DNA of 24,299 nucleotides, taken from Deltaproteobacteria bacterium UBA2385. Lineage in GTDB: Bacteria > Myxococcota_A > UBA796 > UBA2385. Location: assembly GCA_002343455.1 (NCBI GenBank), contig DDSR01000130.1:523-24821 (forward strand). Reading direction: 5' to 3'. Every line of letters begins with the position of its first letter. The stretch's first letter is position 1. This document shows positions 23,051 through 24,299 of the stretch, piece by piece. Below the pieces are notes generated by a model that saw nothing but the letters and a program-made list of their open reading frames with translations, was not told the origin of the DNA and searched no databases. The position numbers were made by a program, and so were the translations under genes.

Positions 23051-23882
23051 GCAACTCGCCGAAGGCCGCCACCGGATCGGCGAAACATCGCCGGATCACC
23101 GCCGACATCTTGGCCGCGTGCGAACCGTCCAGGATCCGGTGGTCGAAGGTGGCGAATAGTCCAAGGGTGCGGGCGATGACGATCTGATCGCCCTCGACCA
23201 CCGCGCTGCGCTCGACCGAGCCGACCGCGATCAGCAGCGGCACCTTGCTGTAGGGCACCAGGGGCACATAGGCCTCCTGCAGGCCCAGCGATCCGACATT
23301 GGTGATCATCACGCTGCCGAAGGGATCCTTGGGGATGCCCGCGGCGCGCAGGTCCAGGTTCAGGGTGTAGGAGAGGAAGGAGATGAAGTCCAGGGCCCGG
23401 TTCAACAGCAGGTAGGGGATCTGCTTGAAGGTGCTGCGCGTCTTCTCCAGCGCCGCGTCCTTGTGGGCGCGCACCTGGGCCACCCGGGCCTCGGTCTCGT
23501 CGAGGATCTCCGTGATGCTCTTCTCGTGGGCCCCGTGGATGGTGACGCCGGAGAGGTCGATCTCGCCCGTCTTCTCGTCCTCCATCGCCACCTGGAAGAA
23601 GACGCCGATGTCCTTGCGCAGGTAGATGCGGTTGAAGCGCAGGACCGCGTTGGCGTCGGGGTTCTCGGCCAGCACCGTGGCCACCGCCTTGACCAGCAGA
23701 TGCGTCAGCGTCAGCCGCCGCCCGGTGCGCGCGCGGTAGGTCTCGAGGTAGTCCAGCGCCGCATCGACCCGCAGGGTCAGCGTCCCGTAGACGCTGGGGT
23801 CGTGGGCGTCCTTCCAGGTGCCGATGGCGATGCGGCGGAAGGAGGAGAGGTTCTGCTTGGGGACGAGGTCGAGGTTGGGCAT
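23028..23882 (-). CDS. Stand-alone 2-oxoacid dehydrogenase acyltransferase (E2) catalytic domain
   Basis: A 284-residue protein that is almost entirely the catalytic domain of dihydrolipoamide acyltransferases, a fold shared with chloramphenicol acetyltransferase. The active-site motif FDHRILDG holds His248 and Asp252; other family pieces are SSFRRIAIGTWK, LTLTHLLVKAVA, GSVMITNVGSLG and PLLIAVGSVE. There are no lipoyl or E1/E3-binding domains, so it would have to use a lipoyl domain or CoA in trans. Relatives annotated as E2 subunits of this size exist, mostly without known substrate. The ATG at 23882 lacks a clear ribosome site. The gene runs against the aconitase-family gene, overlapping its end. 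No E1 or E3 gene is present here. Confidence 0.85.
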   Translation of the reverse strand: MPNLDLVPKQNLSSFRRIAIGTWKDAHDPSVYGTLTLRVDAALDYLETYRARTGRRLTLTHLLVKAVATVLAENPDANAVLRFNRIYLRKDIGVFFQVAMEDEKTGEIDLSGVTIHGAHEKSITEILDETEARVAQVRAHKDAALEKTRSTFKQIPYLLLNRALDFISFLSYTLNLDLRAAGIPKDPFGSVMITNVGSLGLQEAYVPLVPYSKVPLLIAVGSVERSAVVEGDQIVIARTLGLFATFDHRILDGSHAAKMSAVIRRCFADPVAAFGELPTAPADQ

Positions 23883-23965
23883 GAGGGGGAGGATAGACCA
23901 TGGCGGAGCGAGGGGGCCGTCTTGAGCGTCAAGGCCGGGCCGTCAGGGCGAGCATTGCGGCTGCC

Positions 23966-24091
23966 CCCCGGCCCCTCGGGCCTCGACTCTGGCGCAGGCA
24001 CCGCCAAAGTACCGCGATCGGGCTGTTCTCCTTCCTGCCTTCCGCATTTCCTGCCTTCCTGATGGCCGTGCCATCCCCGGCGTGCTGAGGA
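23966..24091. repeat. Intergenic 126-bp repeat, copy 1
   Basis: This matches 24174-24299 at 124 of 126 positions, at an offset of 208 bp. It holds a small hairpin (GGCCC, loop CTC, GGGCC, 23970-23982), two pyrimidine tracts containing TTCCTGCCTTCC, and a 6-bp hairpin (GATGGC, loop CGT, GCCATC, 24061-24075). A 13-bp inverted partner of the second tract lies in the spacer at 24104-24116. Confidence 0.95.
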
Positions 24092-24173
24092 ACGCAGGAA
24101 GAGAGGAAGGCAGGAATATCGCAGACCTCTTGGCTTCCTTGGCGTCTCGGCGGTCTCCTCGCCCTGGGCTCCT

Positions 24174-24299
24174 CCCCGGCCCCTCGGGCCTCGACTCTGG
24201 CGCAGGCACCGCCAAGGTACCGCGATCGGGCTGTTCTCCTTCCTGCCTTCCGCATTTCCTGCCTTCCTGATGGCTGTGCCATCCCCGGCGTGCTGAGGA
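24174..24299. repeat. Intergenic 126-bp repeat, copy 2 (cut by the window end)
   Basis: The second copy differs from the first at two bases: one A-to-G in GCCAAAGTACC, and one C-to-T inside the loop of the GATGGC/GCCATC hairpin, which leaves the stem intact. The match reaches the last base of the window, so the repeat or a tandem array probably continues. Confidence 0.95.

Larger units (their letters stand above)
23883..24299. other. Gene-free region at the right edge
   Basis: These 417 bp show no convincing gene. Open frames on both strands are low-complexity, Arg/Pro-rich, overlap one another and restart with the repeat period. The region holds two copies of a 126-bp repeat and purine/pyrimidine-biased tracts. 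Confidence 0.7.

Noticed and set aside
23929..24282. Open frames of 62-117 codons in several phases of the terminal repeat
   Set aside because: They overlap each other on both strands, are Arg/Pro/Gly-rich by composition, and restart with the repeat; no domain or ribosome site supports them.
23966..24299. CRISPR array at the right edge
   Set aside because: The repeat is 126 bp with a 208-bp period, far from CRISPR size, and no cas gene is nearby.
1..24299. tRNA (including selC), rRNA or selenoprotein genes near selB
   Set aside because: No cloverleaf with a GGTTCGAATCC-type arm outside coding sequence was seen, and no gene here needed an in-frame TGA to be read through. A covariance-model search would be decisive.

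Overview
The window is very GC-rich and gene-dense. It reads like the chromosome of a Gram-negative bacterium of the Myxococcota or a related deltaproteobacterial-type lineage. The basis is family content only: several outer-membrane lipoproteins, a Cys/Asp-rich 'DNDGDG' repeat lipoprotein, a PEGA-repeat protein, an Oar-like TonB-dependent receptor, proline-rich GYF-like proteins and a hybrid sensor kinase. I found no rRNA, tRNA, CRISPR array, phage or transposase.

Layout. 2-400 (+): C-terminal part of a two-repeat GYF_2-like protein. 427-1377 (-): LVIVD-type beta-propeller lipoprotein. 1454-2974 (+): hybrid histidine kinase with an intact receiver but a degenerate ATP-binding domain. 8378-3013 (-): two translationally coupled genes, a PEGA-domain membrane protein followed by a 1426-residue lipoprotein with 38 Cys-X18-Cys acidic repeats arranged as 19 two-repeat units. 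10303-8471 (-): SelB. 10384-10869 (+): small GYF-like membrane protein. 11821-10874 (-): orphan ABC ATPase. 11905-12759 (+): TtcA. 17420-12781 (-): TonB-dependent receptor coupled by a TGATG overlap to a lipoprotein with a 13-unit five-residue linker. 17519-19461 (+): exonuclease III followed 2 bp later by an EpmA-like enzyme with an N-terminal extension. 21022-19458 (-): REC-EAL c-di-GMP phosphodiesterase coupled to a YacP-like NYN nuclease. 21122-23050 (+): aconitase-family protein with the swivel domain first. 23882-23028 (-): free-standing 2-oxoacid dehydrogenase acyltransferase domain. 23883-24299: gene-free DNA with a 126-bp sequence repeated at a 208-bp period and running off the window.

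How the genes relate. Housekeeping functions (tRNA thiolation, selenocysteine decoding, DNA repair, EF-P modification) are interleaved with two cell-surface modules (PEGA plus giant repeat lipoprotein; TonB receptor plus lipoprotein) and two signalling genes. Genes mostly sit as single units or tight pairs in alternating orientation. Short convergent gaps usually carry a perfect GC-rich stem. The items most worth a second look are the two-unit periodicity of the repeat lipoprotein, the pseudokinase-like hybrid kinase, the swivel-first aconitase, the SelB G4-motif substitution and the terminal intergenic repeat. I see no clear defence or mobile system. All assignments come from reading motifs; no database search was run.
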